Shown here: positions 1 through 9,611 of the stretch, piece after piece
Numbering within the stretch: the stretch's first letter is position 1
Layout of the letters: every line of letters begins with the position of its first letter
Assembly: GCA_937921595.1 (NCBI GenBank)
Contig: CAKZTD010000264.1
Span: 1-53,197, forward strand
DNA: 53,197 nucleotides
Source: an uncultured Saprospiraceae bacterium
GTDB taxonomy: Bacteria > Bacteroidota > Bacteroidia > Chitinophagales > Saprospiraceae
Reading direction: 5' to 3'
Notes under the pieces: generated by a model
Told to the model about the DNA's origin: nothing
The model's database searches: none
The model's input: only the letters and a program-made list of their open reading frames with translations
Translations under genes and position numbers: made by a program

Positions 1-911
1 TGTTCTTTATAATCAGGAATTCCATTCTGAGGATCAACATCGTAATCTGGATCTGTTGAGAATCTTGGAGTAGGAACCAATAGTTTATTAACATCTGCAG
101 CAATTGTAAATGAGTTAAACTCATCGAAGTCAAATTGCCAAGCAGCACCGATACCAAGATTGGTAGGTATATAATCTTTGTTTACAGATTTAGTATAAGA
201 AATCTTTGTCCCAAGATTTGTAATTGCTCCAGCAACCGTAAGATTGGACGTTCCATTCTGTAGTTTTACAGGAGTTTTGTAGGTCATAGAGAAATCCGCA
301 GCTCCACCAATACCAGGAGTAATTTCAATATCTCCGATGCTTTGGCCAGCAGCTAGATTAGAATAAATGAATTTTGGTGTTACCGCAACAGAAAGTTTTT
401 CAGAAAGCTTTCTTGCATAAGCAAAAGCAAGTTCAAATTCATTTGGACGACCAGTTCCTAAAGGTTGGCCATTATCATCCGTAAAAGAAATTTGCCCCAA
501 AGAGAAGTAACGAAGACTAGCTCCGATCGTTTGGTTTTCATCAATCTGTTTGTAACCAGTAAGGTAGGCTAAGTAAACATCTTGTAATCCCAAAGCTCTT
601 AACCATGGAGTGTAAGTAGCAGATACTGCTACATCATTTTCTACGAAAGCTAATTTAGATGCATTAAAATGCATGGCATTAGGATCTGCAGAAGTAGCTA
701 ATCCTACATCACCCATAGCACCAGCTCGTGCATCAGGAACGATTCTTAAGAAAGGAACAGCAGTAACAATAGTGTTTGGGCATGGCTCTCCAGAACCAGC
801 AAGCTCATAATTTCCACTACCCGGAGGGTTTTCGATACATTGAGCATTAGTTTCAATGGTGGCACAGAGCGCAGTTATCAGTACAAGTAAAGTAAAAATC
901 AATTTTTTCAT
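1..911 (-). CDS. porV: PorV (LptO), T9SS outer-membrane shuttle protein, partial
   Basis: The frame opens with ATG at 911 and runs off the left edge, so the C-terminus is missing (about 303 codons present). It begins with a signal peptide (MKKLIFTLLVLITALCA) and then carries the family signature PFLRIVPDARAGAMGDVG, followed by the FadL/PorV-like barrel pattern of glycine- and aromatic-rich strands. PorV is a 14-stranded outer-membrane barrel that collects T9SS cargo from the translocon and delivers it to the PorU sortase. The neighbour on the same strand is porU, as in other Bacteroidota, but a hairpin at 1319-1354 separates them and porV has its own promoter-like box at 944-951, so it can be transcribed alone. 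What is seen: signature and signal peptide. The role is from the family. Confidence 0.93.
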   Translation of the reverse strand, partial: MKKLIFTLLVLITALCATIETNAQCIENPPGSGNYELAGSGEPCPNTIVTAVPFLRIVPDARAGAMGDVGLATSADPNAMHFNASKLAFVENDVAVSATYTPWLRALGLQDVYLAYLTGYKQIDENQTIGASLRYFSLGQISFTDDNGQPLGTGRPNEFELAFAYARKLSEKLSVAVTPKFIYSNLAAGQSIGDIEITPGIGGAADFSMTYKTPVKLQNGTSNLTVAGAITNLGTKISYTKSVNKDYIPTNLGIGAAWQFDFDEFNSFTIAADVNKLLVPTPRFSTDPDYDVDPQNGIPDYKE

Positions 912-943
912 GATGTCATTAATCTTTTTTTAAAAAATTCCTG

Positions 944-951
944 CAAATATA
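944..951 (-). promoter_or_regulatory. Promoter -7 box for porV
   Basis: On the minus strand this reads TATATTTG, an exact match to the Bacteroidota TAnnTTTG box. It would give a leader of about 27 nt before the porV ATG at 911. No convincing TTG -33 box lies 17-23 bases further up, so it may be weak or activator-helped. Confidence 0.45.
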
Positions 952-1318
952 ATGAATTGTCAATGAAGATATTGTGCGGGATACTTTTTTAAGAACACTA
1001 AATTAAAAATTCAAATAACCAATTTACGCCATATATTAACGAGGCTGCAATAATAGTTAAAGAAATAAACAAATCAACATTAATACCATTCTATTTTATA
1101 GGATCGTAATAATGTCAGAAAACAATAATTTATCAAAGGTGAAATTGTCAGAAATATGCATGAATGCAGATGAATAGAGGATATCCGTGTTCATGGCTTT
1201 GCATTTCGTTTTTACAGTTATAAAATGCAAAATTGTGAGTGGATATTGTAGAGAAGAGAGGATTTAATTAAGATTTTTTTAACAAATTATTTTTTTACTA
1301 ATTTTTGCCTAAAAATAG
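952..1318. other. Non-coding stretch between porV and the porU terminator
   Basis: AT-rich sequence upstream of porV. Apart from the -7 box at its edge and the terminator hairpin after it, I see no open frame with coding character, no repeat and no strong hairpin. Confidence 0.5.
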
Positions 1319-1362
1319 CATAAGCAAATAGCCAGGTTTAGCTATTTGCTTATGTTTTATTC
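1319..1362 (-). terminator. Terminator hairpin between porU and porV
   Basis: Perfect 14-bp inverted repeat: CATAAGCAAATAGC at 1319-1332 and its complement at 1341-1354, with an 8-nt loop. On the minus strand the stem is followed by CTATTTTT, on the plus strand by TTTTAT. It sits 29 nt after the porU stop, so it most likely ends the porU transcript before porV. Confidence 0.7.
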
Positions 1363-1382
1363 AGGTTTATATTTAGAAAAAA

Positions 1383-4300
1383 TTATTTTAAAATAACTAG
1401 TTTTTCGAATTCAGACTCTGAAGTTTTTAAATCATCAGCTCTGATTTTGATCTTATAAAGGTATACTCCTTTACCTAATCGGCCACCATAGTCGTCCGTA
1501 CCATCCCATTTTATACCAGAAATTCGACCTCCATCTGTGAATAATTGCTCTTGGATTGTTTTTACAATTTTTCCACTGACGGTAAAAATCTGTATCTGAA
1601 CGTCAACTCCTTGATCTTTGATATTGTGCTCAAATTGGAAATTGGTACAAGTTGTAAAAGGATTTGGATAATTGAGGACATAGTCTAGGGCAATTTCTTC
1701 ACTAGAAGCAACGACAAACTCTGTAAAGCCTTCGCCTGAGTTATTTGCAACATCCCATGCTTTTACTTTTATAAGGTGACGACCTTCTTCTAAGTCGAAA
1801 AGAGGAAATCTAGCTTCGCCTTTTGTATAATCATCAAGTTCTGATTCGTAAAAATCATTTAAAATATAGGTGTCCTGAGTATTCTCATCAAGAACTCCAG
1901 TAAGATCATGACCGATACTATTACCCACAACGTTAATTCCGTTATCATCTGATATTTTTACTAATAGAGTAGGGTTAGGGCTTGTAATTCCTCCAATCGC
2001 AAAATCTTCATTATTCATATAAACCTCAACTATTGGCCCTTCGTCATCAGCTAAAGCATCTGCGTATGTACCACCTATTGCAAATTGTTCAAAAGAACCA
2101 CGAGCATCTGTTTCTTGACCGTCATCAGCGTAATAGCTGATTTTACCTAAGCCATAATTGTAATTAATATCTTTAGGTACTACAAAAGTAAATGAGAACA
2201 GACCGTTGGTCACGCTAGCATTTCCTTTGAAAATAATATTTTGGCGAATATTAAATTTCCGAACCGGACTATTACTATCCTGCCCCAATGTGGATACATT
2301 AAGTAATTTGTCATAAACAGTAGGTTGTACAATTCCGTTAAAATCAGATAAAAGGTTTCCATTGTGATCAGTGACCATTCCTTCTATCGTAACCTGCTGT
2401 AAAGCTTGGATAGTATCAAAAACGATGGTGTCACTCGCTCCAGTATAAACATCAATCCCATTGATTTTAGTAGTAGCGATATCATACTTTGGTATAGCTA
2501 GTCGCATTGAAGGATCACCAATTAAGGTGAATTTTCGAGCATTTGTATCTATAGTGTCAGCTCTATTGGCATTTTTTGCAAGTCTTAATATCTCTCCGAT
2601 AGCAATGGGCTCTTGTCCCATGCTTTGGAAAATAGTATCAAAAACTGCTGTAGTCAACCTTTTATTTGCGCTGGAATATACTGCACGAGTAGTGGTAAAT
2701 AATGCGATTACGCCACCATTCTCTTTCAACATTGCTTGTTCGCCGGCAGACGTAATAGAGGGTTCATCATATCCAGTAAAAGAACAAGTCGCTGTTACGA
2801 AAAGAGGTAACTTATCCTTATTTGACCAGTTATCAATATCTGTATTCGTTAATACTCTTTCCTGAGCCCAACCTTTTGAACCTCCATGGCCCATGTAATT
2901 CATGACTAAGATACCTTTAAACATATCCCGGTTGATCGCATCATTCGCTTTTGGAAAACGCTCTCCTCCAGAAGTCGAAATTTGTTGGTAAGCATCGAAG
3001 TATATTTTATTGAGATTGAGTACACGGAATCGGTTACGTAGCGTTTCTGCAATCCCATCTGCTTGATCTAAATGAATGCTTCCATCACCATCATCTGCAT
3101 TAAAGGAAATTCGGTTTCTCCAATCACCCAAAAATGTTGGATTGGAATCATAATCGATGATTTTTTGAATGACAACATCTGCTTCATTTTTGGTTCTTGC
3201 AGGTATTCTTCCAACAGCAATATCAAGTGCACCAACTAATTCTGCTCCTTCTCCTTCTGTGAGTAATCCAAAGAAATCATCTGAAGGAAAAGCTCGAATT
3301 GGATTTAAAGTAGTTTTTGTTTCAAAAGGAGGAATGAAGTTCCCACCTTGATTAGTAATATCTTTAAAATCAAAAGAACCATCTCCAATTAATAAAAGGT
3401 ATTTGAATTTTGTAGGATTTCTATCGTAAAGCATTTTTGCAAAATCCCGAACAGAAGTTATGTCTCTTCGTCCGCATCCAAATTCATTATAGACCTGTTC
3501 AATATCAACTGCTGCTACATCAAATCCACTAAAATCTTCTCTATGTTCCATTAATTTTAAAGCGGCAGCTTCAAAATCTTTATGATAAATAATCGCAAGA
3601 TCAATATTGTCAAAATTATGAATGTTTTGATTGGCTATTTTTGAAATATATGCTGGCTTAGAATGATTAGCATTAGGGTCGAAAGCAATGAATTCTTTAA
3701 GCTGATCAATTGTTTCGGAACCAAAACTAAGCGTTGAGCCACTAAGTGTGTAATCTTGATTTTTTGGTTTTAAAGGGTCTGTTATATCCCAGATAGTTGT
3801 GCTGTTATCTACATTGGAAACTTGGAAAGTCGAAGCGGCATAAGCCATGGTTTCTTTATCTCTAAATAAGAGTTGATTTCCTGTTTTTGATAATGTAGTT
3901 CGAGCATTTAATTCAATATAATCGAGCCAGGCAATATTACTTCCATCACCTACGGAAGGGTAGTTGATTTTTATTTCAAAATCATTTCCATTTGGGGTAA
4001 AACTACCATTAAGAGTTTTTGCTTGCGCAAAAGTAGATTCTGTATTTGCCCAAATAACACTATTTGCAGATTGAGAAAAATTTTGCCCACTAGCTTCTAC
4101 TTGTAAAGTAGAACTTGATTTTCCTCTGGCAGCAAAAGCTACTCTCATTTCAATATCTTTTGAAGTATTGAGGTTTTCGAAAGAGAAATCATAAGTTCTT
4201 TCGCGGGTAGGATTAAAAGGATCGCCATACCAATATCTTCCAGAACCTTGGGTACCTAATGCTTCATTTAAAAGATTAAATTTATCTTCTTCAAAACGTT

Positions 4301-5237
4301 GATAGCTGTCAGATTCAGCAGTCGTATAATCTGTCGATGCTACACTAGCTATATTAGAAACCCTTAATCCATCATCAGAACCAAATTTTATAAAGTAAAA
4401 GTTTTCATCTGAATAAAAGTTTTTTGGACGATTAAAAGATTGAGCATCATTATTATAATACCATTTATCTGGCCCTTCTGCGAAGAACAAAATATAATCA
4501 CCGGCATTAAATTGACCATCTTCTCCTCCAATTACTTGAATAGCAACTTGTTCTAAGTCATCATATCTTTCAGTATCTATTAATTCAGGAAGAATTCCAC
4601 CACCATTTCCTAGAATACTAATTTTGTCAGGATTAATACTATTAATGTCTATATCTAAACTGTCTGCCATATCTTGAAAGAAAGCAAAATCTATTTTGTG
4701 AATTCCTGTTTCAGTAATAGCAATTTTATGAATTTCTCCATTGGATAATTTTGATGTATACGTATAATCTGTTCTTGGAGAGCTAGTTGGAGTAGACTGA
4801 AAATCGAGCACTAAATCAAAATCGACTAATCGTTCAAAATTGCTTGAGCCTGATTTTATTACAGGGATGAAATTATAGTATAAAAAATAAGCCCCACGTT
4901 CTTTAAATACTTTTGTGTTCACTACAATGTTTTCAGATAGAAATCTGTCATCTTCAGAAACGTCTTTATCAAAACGCTCAAAATTGGTACGAACAAGTCT
5001 AGCTGTGACTTTTCCAAATGAGTTTACCTGAATTCTACCAGAGAACAATGGGAGTGAAGGGTGCACATCACTATAAAGCGCATCTTCAAAATTCCATATG
5101 TTTGTCGGGAAATTACCAGTTGGGTTATGAATAATTGGAGCATCTTGCCAGTTGATTACCTTAGAAACTGTAGAAGTTTGGGCAAAACTTGTAGAAAAAA
5201 CAGCTAATAGGAGGAAAAGTAACAATGAGTTTTTCAT
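1383..5237 (-). CDS. porU: PorU, T9SS C-terminal signal peptidase/sortase
   Basis: 1,284 residues from the ATG at 5237. An upstream in-frame ATG at 5285 would put 16 residues before the signal peptide, so the inner start (MKNSLLLFLLLAVFSTSFAQ) is preferred. PorU is a gingipain-like C25 cysteine peptidase on the cell surface that removes T9SS sorting domains and attaches cargo to A-LPS. The likely catalytic pair is visible: His784 in NYMGHGGSKGW and Cys818 in VTATCSFTGYDEPS. The last ~90 residues (from VLNYPNPFTTCTNFQF to the end) form a FlgD/T9SS-type C-terminal domain, which PorU of other species also keeps. Length is near the family's usual 1,100-1,300. It is divergent from the porP-like gene at 5435 and upstream of porV on the same strand. 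Confidence 0.94.
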   Translation of the reverse strand: MKNSLLLFLLLAVFSTSFAQTSTVSKVINWQDAPIIHNPTGNFPTNIWNFEDALYSDVHPSLPLFSGRIQVNSFGKVTARLVRTNFERFDKDVSEDDRFLSENIVVNTKVFKERGAYFLYYNFIPVIKSGSSNFERLVDFDLVLDFQSTPTSSPRTDYTYTSKLSNGEIHKIAITETGIHKIDFAFFQDMADSLDIDINSINPDKISILGNGGGILPELIDTERYDDLEQVAIQVIGGEDGQFNAGDYILFFAEGPDKWYYNNDAQSFNRPKNFYSDENFYFIKFGSDDGLRVSNIASVASTDYTTAESDSYQRFEEDKFNLLNEALGTQGSGRYWYGDPFNPTRERTYDFSFENLNTSKDIEMRVAFAARGKSSSTLQVEASGQNFSQSANSVIWANTESTFAQAKTLNGSFTPNGNDFEIKINYPSVGDGSNIAWLDYIELNARTTLSKTGNQLLFRDKETMAYAASTFQVSNVDNSTTIWDITDPLKPKNQDYTLSGSTLSFGSETIDQLKEFIAFDPNANHSKPAYISKIANQNIHNFDNIDLAIIYHKDFEAAALKLMEHREDFSGFDVAAVDIEQVYNEFGCGRRDITSVRDFAKMLYDRNPTKFKYLLLIGDGSFDFKDITNQGGNFIPPFETKTTLNPIRAFPSDDFFGLLTEGEGAELVGALDIAVGRIPARTKNEADVVIQKIIDYDSNPTFLGDWRNRISFNADDGDGSIHLDQADGIAETLRNRFRVLNLNKIYFDAYQQISTSGGERFPKANDAINRDMFKGILVMNYMGHGGSKGWAQERVLTNTDIDNWSNKDKLPLFVTATCSFTGYDEPSITSAGEQAMLKENGGVIALFTTTRAVYSSANKRLTTAVFDTIFQSMGQEPIAIGEILRLAKNANRADTIDTNARKFTLIGDPSMRLAIPKYDIATTKINGIDVYTGASDTIVFDTIQALQQVTIEGMVTDHNGNLLSDFNGIVQPTVYDKLLNVSTLGQDSNSPVRKFNIRQNIIFKGNASVTNGLFSFTFVVPKDINYNYGLGKISYYADDGQETDARGSFEQFAIGGTYADALADDEGPIVEVYMNNEDFAIGGITSPNPTLLVKISDDNGINVVGNSIGHDLTGVLDENTQDTYILNDFYESELDDYTKGEARFPLFDLEEGRHLIKVKAWDVANNSGEGFTEFVVASSEEIALDYVLNYPNPFTTCTNFQFEHNIKDQGVDVQIQIFTVSGKIVKTIQEQLFTDGGRISGIKWDGTDDYGGRLGKGVYLYKIKIRADDLKTSESEFEKLVILK

Positions 5238-5434
5238 ATTTACACAAAAGTTAAAATATTTGTATTGCAATTTACAAAACGACATAACAATTTTGGTAAG
5301 TGTTAGTTCGTTTACTATTTTGTTATTGAAACGTTAAGATACATTAACTATTGCTTGAGAAATGGCAAGTACTAGACTTTTTCGTAAATTAACAGACTTT
5401 TAGAAATGTGATTTTTAACCACAAAATTGTGTAA

Positions 5435-6445
5435 ATGTTGAGATGTGTTTTTTTGATCCTAGGGTTTGTTACTTGTTTAACTTCAGTCCAGGCTCAGGAC
5501 CCAATATTCAGTCAATTCTATTCTGCTCCTTTACAGATTAATCCAGCTTTTACCGGAAATACTTATGCTCCTCATATTTCTTTGAATTATCGAAATCAGT
5601 GGCCTGCTTGGGATAATGGTAATAGTGCTTATGTAACATATGCTGCCTACTATGATCAGTTCAGCAAAGAATTGAATAGTGGTTTTGGATTATCCTTATT
5701 GACTGATGATGCAGGAGGAGGATTGATTACTACAAATAAAATAAGTGGTTATTTCTCATACCGATTAACGGTAGTGGATGACTTTTTTGTAAAACTTGGT
5801 GTTGAGGCTAGTGCTGTTCAGGCAAGGTATGGATGGGATAAGTTTCAATTTTTGGATCAGATTAATGAGCGTTATGGATTTGTATCTCCAGGAGGAACAC
5901 CTTATCCTACAGATGAGATGCGTCCTGAAAATTTGAATTCTTCTTATTTTGATGTTTCAGCGGGAGTATTGGCGTATAGTGATTTATTTTATGCGGGTTT
6001 TTCATTAAAGCATTTAAATACTCCAGACGAGACTGTCCTCAATATAAATGATAATATAAATACAGGGCTTCCAATGCGTATTTCATTACATGGAGGGATG
6101 GAGATAAAACTTAGAGAAGGCAATAAACGTCGTGCCGCATCGTTTGTATCTCCGAATGTGATGTACATAAAGCAAGGTGATTTTGGGCAGATAAATGCCG
6201 GAGCCTTGGCCAATATCGATGTGTTGTTCGGTGGATTATGGTATCGACATGCATTTACAAACCCCGATGCAGTCATTTTAGTCTTGGGTGTCCACAAAGG
6301 AGTAATGAAAATTGGATATAGTTATGACATTTCTGTTGGTAGTTTATCTGGACAAACTAATGGAAGTCATGAAGTTTCATTAACTTTGAACTTTGATAGA
6401 GGAAAACGTATAGATTATAATGATTGTTTTCAACTCTTGAGATAA
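5435..6445 (+). CDS. PorP/SprF family T9SS membrane protein
   Basis: 336 residues with a signal peptide (cleavage near SVQAQ) followed at once by the family's N-terminal pattern DPIFSQFYSAPLQINPAFTGN. The rest alternates as expected for an outer-membrane beta-barrel (for example ISLNYRNQWPAW, GYFSYRLT) and ends in a barrel-like strand. PorP/SprF proteins bind and help export or anchor specific T9SS substrates. Genomes often carry many paralogues, so whether this is the PorP orthologue or a SprF-like partner cannot be told here. It sits between porU (divergent, 197 bp away) and gldJ (159 bp downstream, same strand). A SprB-like adhesin lies 27 kb away at 32885 and is a possible but unproven client. 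Confidence 0.88.
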   Translation: MLRCVFLILGFVTCLTSVQAQDPIFSQFYSAPLQINPAFTGNTYAPHISLNYRNQWPAWDNGNSAYVTYAAYYDQFSKELNSGFGLSLLTDDAGGGLITTNKISGYFSYRLTVVDDFFVKLGVEASAVQARYGWDKFQFLDQINERYGFVSPGGTPYPTDEMRPENLNSSYFDVSAGVLAYSDLFYAGFSLKHLNTPDETVLNINDNINTGLPMRISLHGGMEIKLREGNKRRAASFVSPNVMYIKQGDFGQINAGALANIDVLFGGLWYRHAFTNPDAVILVLGVHKGVMKIGYSYDISVGSLSGQTNGSHEVSLTLNFDRGKRIDYNDCFQLLR

Positions 6446-6561
6446 TACTCCTTTTTGATAAAGCTTTTGAGAACTCACCTTTATATTAAATTAAAAAGGC
6501 ATTGATTTTGTATCAAATGAAATAATATGCTCGTTTATGGGTAAGAATTTCATTTTTTCAA

Positions 6562-6569
6562 TATATTTG
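6562..6569 (+). promoter_or_regulatory. Promoter -7 box for gldJ
   Basis: TATATTTG, an exact TAnnTTTG match, giving a leader of about 30 nt before the gldJ ATG at 6605. The -33 region has no clean TTG. The spacing resembles that of the porV, response-regulator and ABC-F promoters in this window. Confidence 0.5.
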
Positions 6570-6604
6570 TTGGTCATTTTTATAATAGAAAATTATTTAA
6601 AACA

Positions 6605-8104
6605 ATGAAAAGACTGTTGAAGTTAGTATTTATGCTCGTCCTTGGTTCTCTTATGTTTAGTTCTTGTGGAAAGAAAGAGCGTTCAGCAACTACTGGTTGG
6701 AAATATAACGACCAAAAGTGGGGTGGTTTTGAAAAAAGAGACTACGAAGGTCAAGCTACCGGACCAAACCTTGTACTTATCGAAGGTGGTACATTTACTA
6801 TGGGTTTAACTGACCAGGATGTTATTTTTGAATGGAATGCAATCCCTCGTCGTGTTACTGTTTCTTCTTTTTACATGGACGAAACGGAAGTAGCAAACAT
6901 TGATTACAAAGAATATCTTTATTGGATTAAGCGTGTTTTTAACGAGTCTTATCCTGAAGTATATTTAAATGCTTTACCGGATACTCTTGTATGGCGTGAA
7001 GAATTATCTTTCAACGAACCTTTTGTTGAAACATATTTGCGACACCCATCTTATGATAACTATCCAGTTGTTGGGGTTTCATGGATACAAGCCAATGAAT
7101 ACTGTAAATGGAGAACAGATCGTACAAATGAGATGATCTTAATTGAAAGAGGTATCTTAAATACGAATCCAGAACAGAAAGATGAAGATAACTTCAATAC
7201 TGAATCTTACTTGGTAGGACAATATCAAGGAGATGTTCGTAAGAACCTTAAAGATATCAGAACAGGTGGTGAAAGATCTGTAGAATTTGAAGATGGAATC
7301 CTTTTGCCTTCTTATCGTCTTCCTACAGAAGCAGAATGGGAATATGCTGCTCTTGCTTTGATTGGCAACCAATCTACTGCAAAGGATGAAAGAATTACAG
7401 ATCGTAAAATTTATCCTTGGAATGGTAATACAGTAAGATTCCAACAAAGAAATAAATATCAAGGTCAAATCTTAGCCAACTTCAAAAGAGGACGTGGTGA
7501 TTATATGGGTATGGCTGGTAAATTAAATGATAATGCTCACATTCCTTCTCCTGTAAGAGAGTACATTCCAAATGATTTTGGTCTTTACCACATGGCAGGA
7601 AACGTAAATGAGTGGACTATGGATTTGTATCGTCCTTTAACAAGCTCTACTTTAAGAGATGTGGATGATCAGGATTTAAACCCTTTCCGTGGAAATAAAT
7701 TCCAAACTAAGGTTTTAGATGAGAATGGAGCTCCTGTTGAAAAGGATAGCTTAGGAAGAATCCGTTACAAATACATCGATGATGATGAAGCTGCAACACG
7801 TGATAATTACAAACGTGGGATGGTATACAACTATCTTGATGGTGATGATGAATCATCTGTAGTATATGATTATGGTAAGCACACTTTGATCAGTGATAAA
7901 TCAAGAGTAATTAAAGGAGGATCTTGGGCTGATAGAGCTTGGTTTTTATCTCCTGGTGCTAGAAGATTTAAAGAAGAAGACAGAGCTGACCGTTCTATTG
8001 GATTCCGTTGTGCGATGACTCGTACTGGTGGTCCAACTGGAAATGAGGATACTGGAGGAAATAGCTTCAAAGTAAAACGTAAAAAAGTAAAACGTAAATA
8101 TTAA
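6605..8104 (+). CDS. gldJ: GldJ, gliding motility/T9SS lipoprotein
   Basis: 499 residues, lipoprotein signal with lipobox FSSC and Cys21. GldJ-specific N-terminal pattern TTGWKYNDQKWGGFEKR, then an FGE-sulfatase fold: LIEGGTFTMGLTDQDV, SFYMDETEVANIDYKEYLYW, YPVVGVSWIQANEYCKWRTD, LPTEAEWEYAA, MAGNVNEWTMD and a closing VIKGGSWADR...RSIGFRCAM. GldJ is an outer-membrane lipoprotein needed for gliding and for stability of other Gld/T9SS components; the fold is not expected to be enzymatic. The C-terminus is strongly basic (KVKRKKVKRKY). Position next to murF and near porU/porV matches the arrangement known from flavobacteria, which separates it from its paralogue GldK. It has its own promoter-like box and a strong terminator after it. 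Confidence 0.93.
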   Translation: MKRLLKLVFMLVLGSLMFSSCGKKERSATTGWKYNDQKWGGFEKRDYEGQATGPNLVLIEGGTFTMGLTDQDVIFEWNAIPRRVTVSSFYMDETEVANIDYKEYLYWIKRVFNESYPEVYLNALPDTLVWREELSFNEPFVETYLRHPSYDNYPVVGVSWIQANEYCKWRTDRTNEMILIERGILNTNPEQKDEDNFNTESYLVGQYQGDVRKNLKDIRTGGERSVEFEDGILLPSYRLPTEAEWEYAALALIGNQSTAKDERITDRKIYPWNGNTVRFQQRNKYQGQILANFKRGRGDYMGMAGKLNDNAHIPSPVREYIPNDFGLYHMAGNVNEWTMDLYRPLTSSTLRDVDDQDLNPFRGNKFQTKVLDENGAPVEKDSLGRIRYKYIDDDEAATRDNYKRGMVYNYLDGDDESSVVYDYGKHTLISDKSRVIKGGSWADRAWFLSPGARRFKEEDRADRSIGFRCAMTRTGGPTGNEDTGGNSFKVKRKKVKRKY

Positions 8105-8125
8105 TCTTCAAAAAAGTTGAAGACT

Positions 8126-8165
8126 AAAAAGTCTCCGTGTTTTCAAAACACGGAGACTTTTTTTA
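8126..8165 (+). terminator. Intrinsic terminator after gldJ
   Basis: Stem GTCTCCGTGTTTT (8131-8143) with its complement (8145-8157), extended by A:T pairs, then a run of seven T (8158-8164). Starts 27 nt after the gldJ stop, so murF is probably transcribed from a separate promoter. Confidence 0.9.
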
Positions 8166-8294
8166 TTATTGCAATTGAGAGATTGATGATGATAAATTTT
8201 ATAATGACCTCAAAGTCATTTTAAATGTCATAGCCAGTTCTTTATGAAGTACATGGAGGTCTTTTATATTAAAAATAAGCAGTAAATAAGTTCA

Positions 8295-9611
8295 ATGTTA
8301 TCGATTCAGGAATTGTATCAAATAGTGGTTAATGCCTCAGGAATTACGACTGATACCCGAAATATCAAAAAAGGGGATGTATTCTTTGCATTAAAAGGAG
8401 AAAATTTTGACGGCAATAAATATGCGGAGAGTGCCTTGGAGTCGGGAGCTTCTTTTGCTGTGATTGATGATGTGCGCTTGAAAAATGAGAAGCAGATGAT
8501 CTATGTTGAAGATGTACTTACATCTTTACAATCACTAGCTAATTTTCACAGAAGACAATTTGATATTCCAATACTTGCTATAACTGGTAGTAATGGGAAA
8601 ACAACAACGAAAGAATTAATTGCAGGTATTTTAAGTACTCATTATAAAACGCATTTTACGAAAGGGAATTTAAATAATCATATTGGTGTTCCTTTGACCT
8701 TATTGGGAATGCCATTGGATACAGAGATTGCAGTGATTGAAATGGGGGCTAATCATATTGGTGAAATTGCTTTTTTATGTGATATTATTGAACCTACCCA
8801 TGGCTTGATTACGAATGTTGGAAAAGCTCATTTAGAAGGCTTTGGAAGCTTTGAAGGAGTAAAAAAAGCAAAGTCAGAGCTTTACGATTTTCTAGCAGAA
8901 AATAATAAAGTAGCTTTAATCAATTTAGATGAGCCGTTTTTAAAGGAGTTGGGGGAAAAGGTAACTCACAAAGTTTTTTATCATGAGAGTGAAAAGCCAA
9001 ATCCACAAGTTTCATATTTAGAAACCAAAATGGTTGCTTCAGAACCAACGATAATGGTTGCTTTTCTTTCTGATCAAAGAGACTTTTTAGTCGAAGCTAC
9101 GACTAATTTATTTGGACTTTATAATTTTAATAATGTTCAAACGGCTATTACGATAGGCCGATATTTTAAAGTTCCTGCCCTGAAAATCAAAGATGCTTTA
9201 GAAGGCTATGTTTCAACCAATAACAGATCACAGCTATTAAAAAAAGAAAGCAATACAATTATCTTAGATGCTTATAATGCGAATCCAACAAGTATGCGGA
9301 TTGCTATAGATAATTTGACTTCTATGTCTGCTCCTTCTAAAATTGCGATTTTAGGTGATATGCTTGAGTTAGGGGAATATAGTAAAGATGAACATCTTTC
9401 AATTTGCCATCATGCCTTAGATCAATCATTTACACAATTAATCTTCGTGGGAAATGAGTTTGAATCAGTTATTAAAAATAAATCAGGAGTTCTTCATTTT
9501 TCTAATGTAGAAGATCTTAAGGTTTGGTTTGATGAACAACATTTCAATAATGCGCTTATTCTGCTAAAAGGATCTCGAGGTATTCGTCTAGAGAAACTGT
9601 TTTCTAACTGA
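8295..9611 (+). CDS. murF: UDP-MurNAc-tripeptide-D-Ala-D-Ala ligase (MurF)
   Basis: 438 residues, cytoplasmic. Adds D-Ala-D-Ala to UDP-MurNAc-tripeptide with ATP, the last cytoplasmic step of peptidoglycan precursor synthesis. The N-terminal domain shows TTDTRNIKKGDVFFALKGENFDG, typical of MurF/MurE. The Mur ligase P-loop GSNGKTTTKE is at residues 98-107, followed by NLNNHIGVPLTLL and IEMGANHIGEI; the C-terminal domain has ILDAYNANPTSM and GDMLELGEYSKDEH. Length is normal for the Bacteroidota enzyme. Its last 8 bases overlap the 3' end of the convergent arginase-like gene and no terminator separates them. Confidence 0.95.
   Translation: MLSIQELYQIVVNASGITTDTRNIKKGDVFFALKGENFDGNKYAESALESGASFAVIDDVRLKNEKQMIYVEDVLTSLQSLANFHRRQFDIPILAITGSNGKTTTKELIAGILSTHYKTHFTKGNLNNHIGVPLTLLGMPLDTEIAVIEMGANHIGEIAFLCDIIEPTHGLITNVGKAHLEGFGSFEGVKKAKSELYDFLAENNKVALINLDEPFLKELGEKVTHKVFYHESEKPNPQVSYLETKMVASEPTIMVAFLSDQRDFLVEATTNLFGLYNFNNVQTAITIGRYFKVPALKIKDALEGYVSTNNRSQLLKKESNTIILDAYNANPTSMRIAIDNLTSMSAPSKIAILGDMLELGEYSKDEHLSICHHALDQSFTQLIFVGNEFESVIKNKSGVLHFSNVEDLKVWFDEQHFNNALILLKGSRGIRLEKLFSN

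Noticed and set aside
2461-2865. 134-codon plus-strand frame opposite porU
   Set aside because: Antisense to the porU catalytic domain; explained by the codon bias of the real gene.
5238-5285. Upstream in-frame ATG of porU
   Set aside because: Would add 16 residues in front of a clean signal peptide; start at 5237 preferred.
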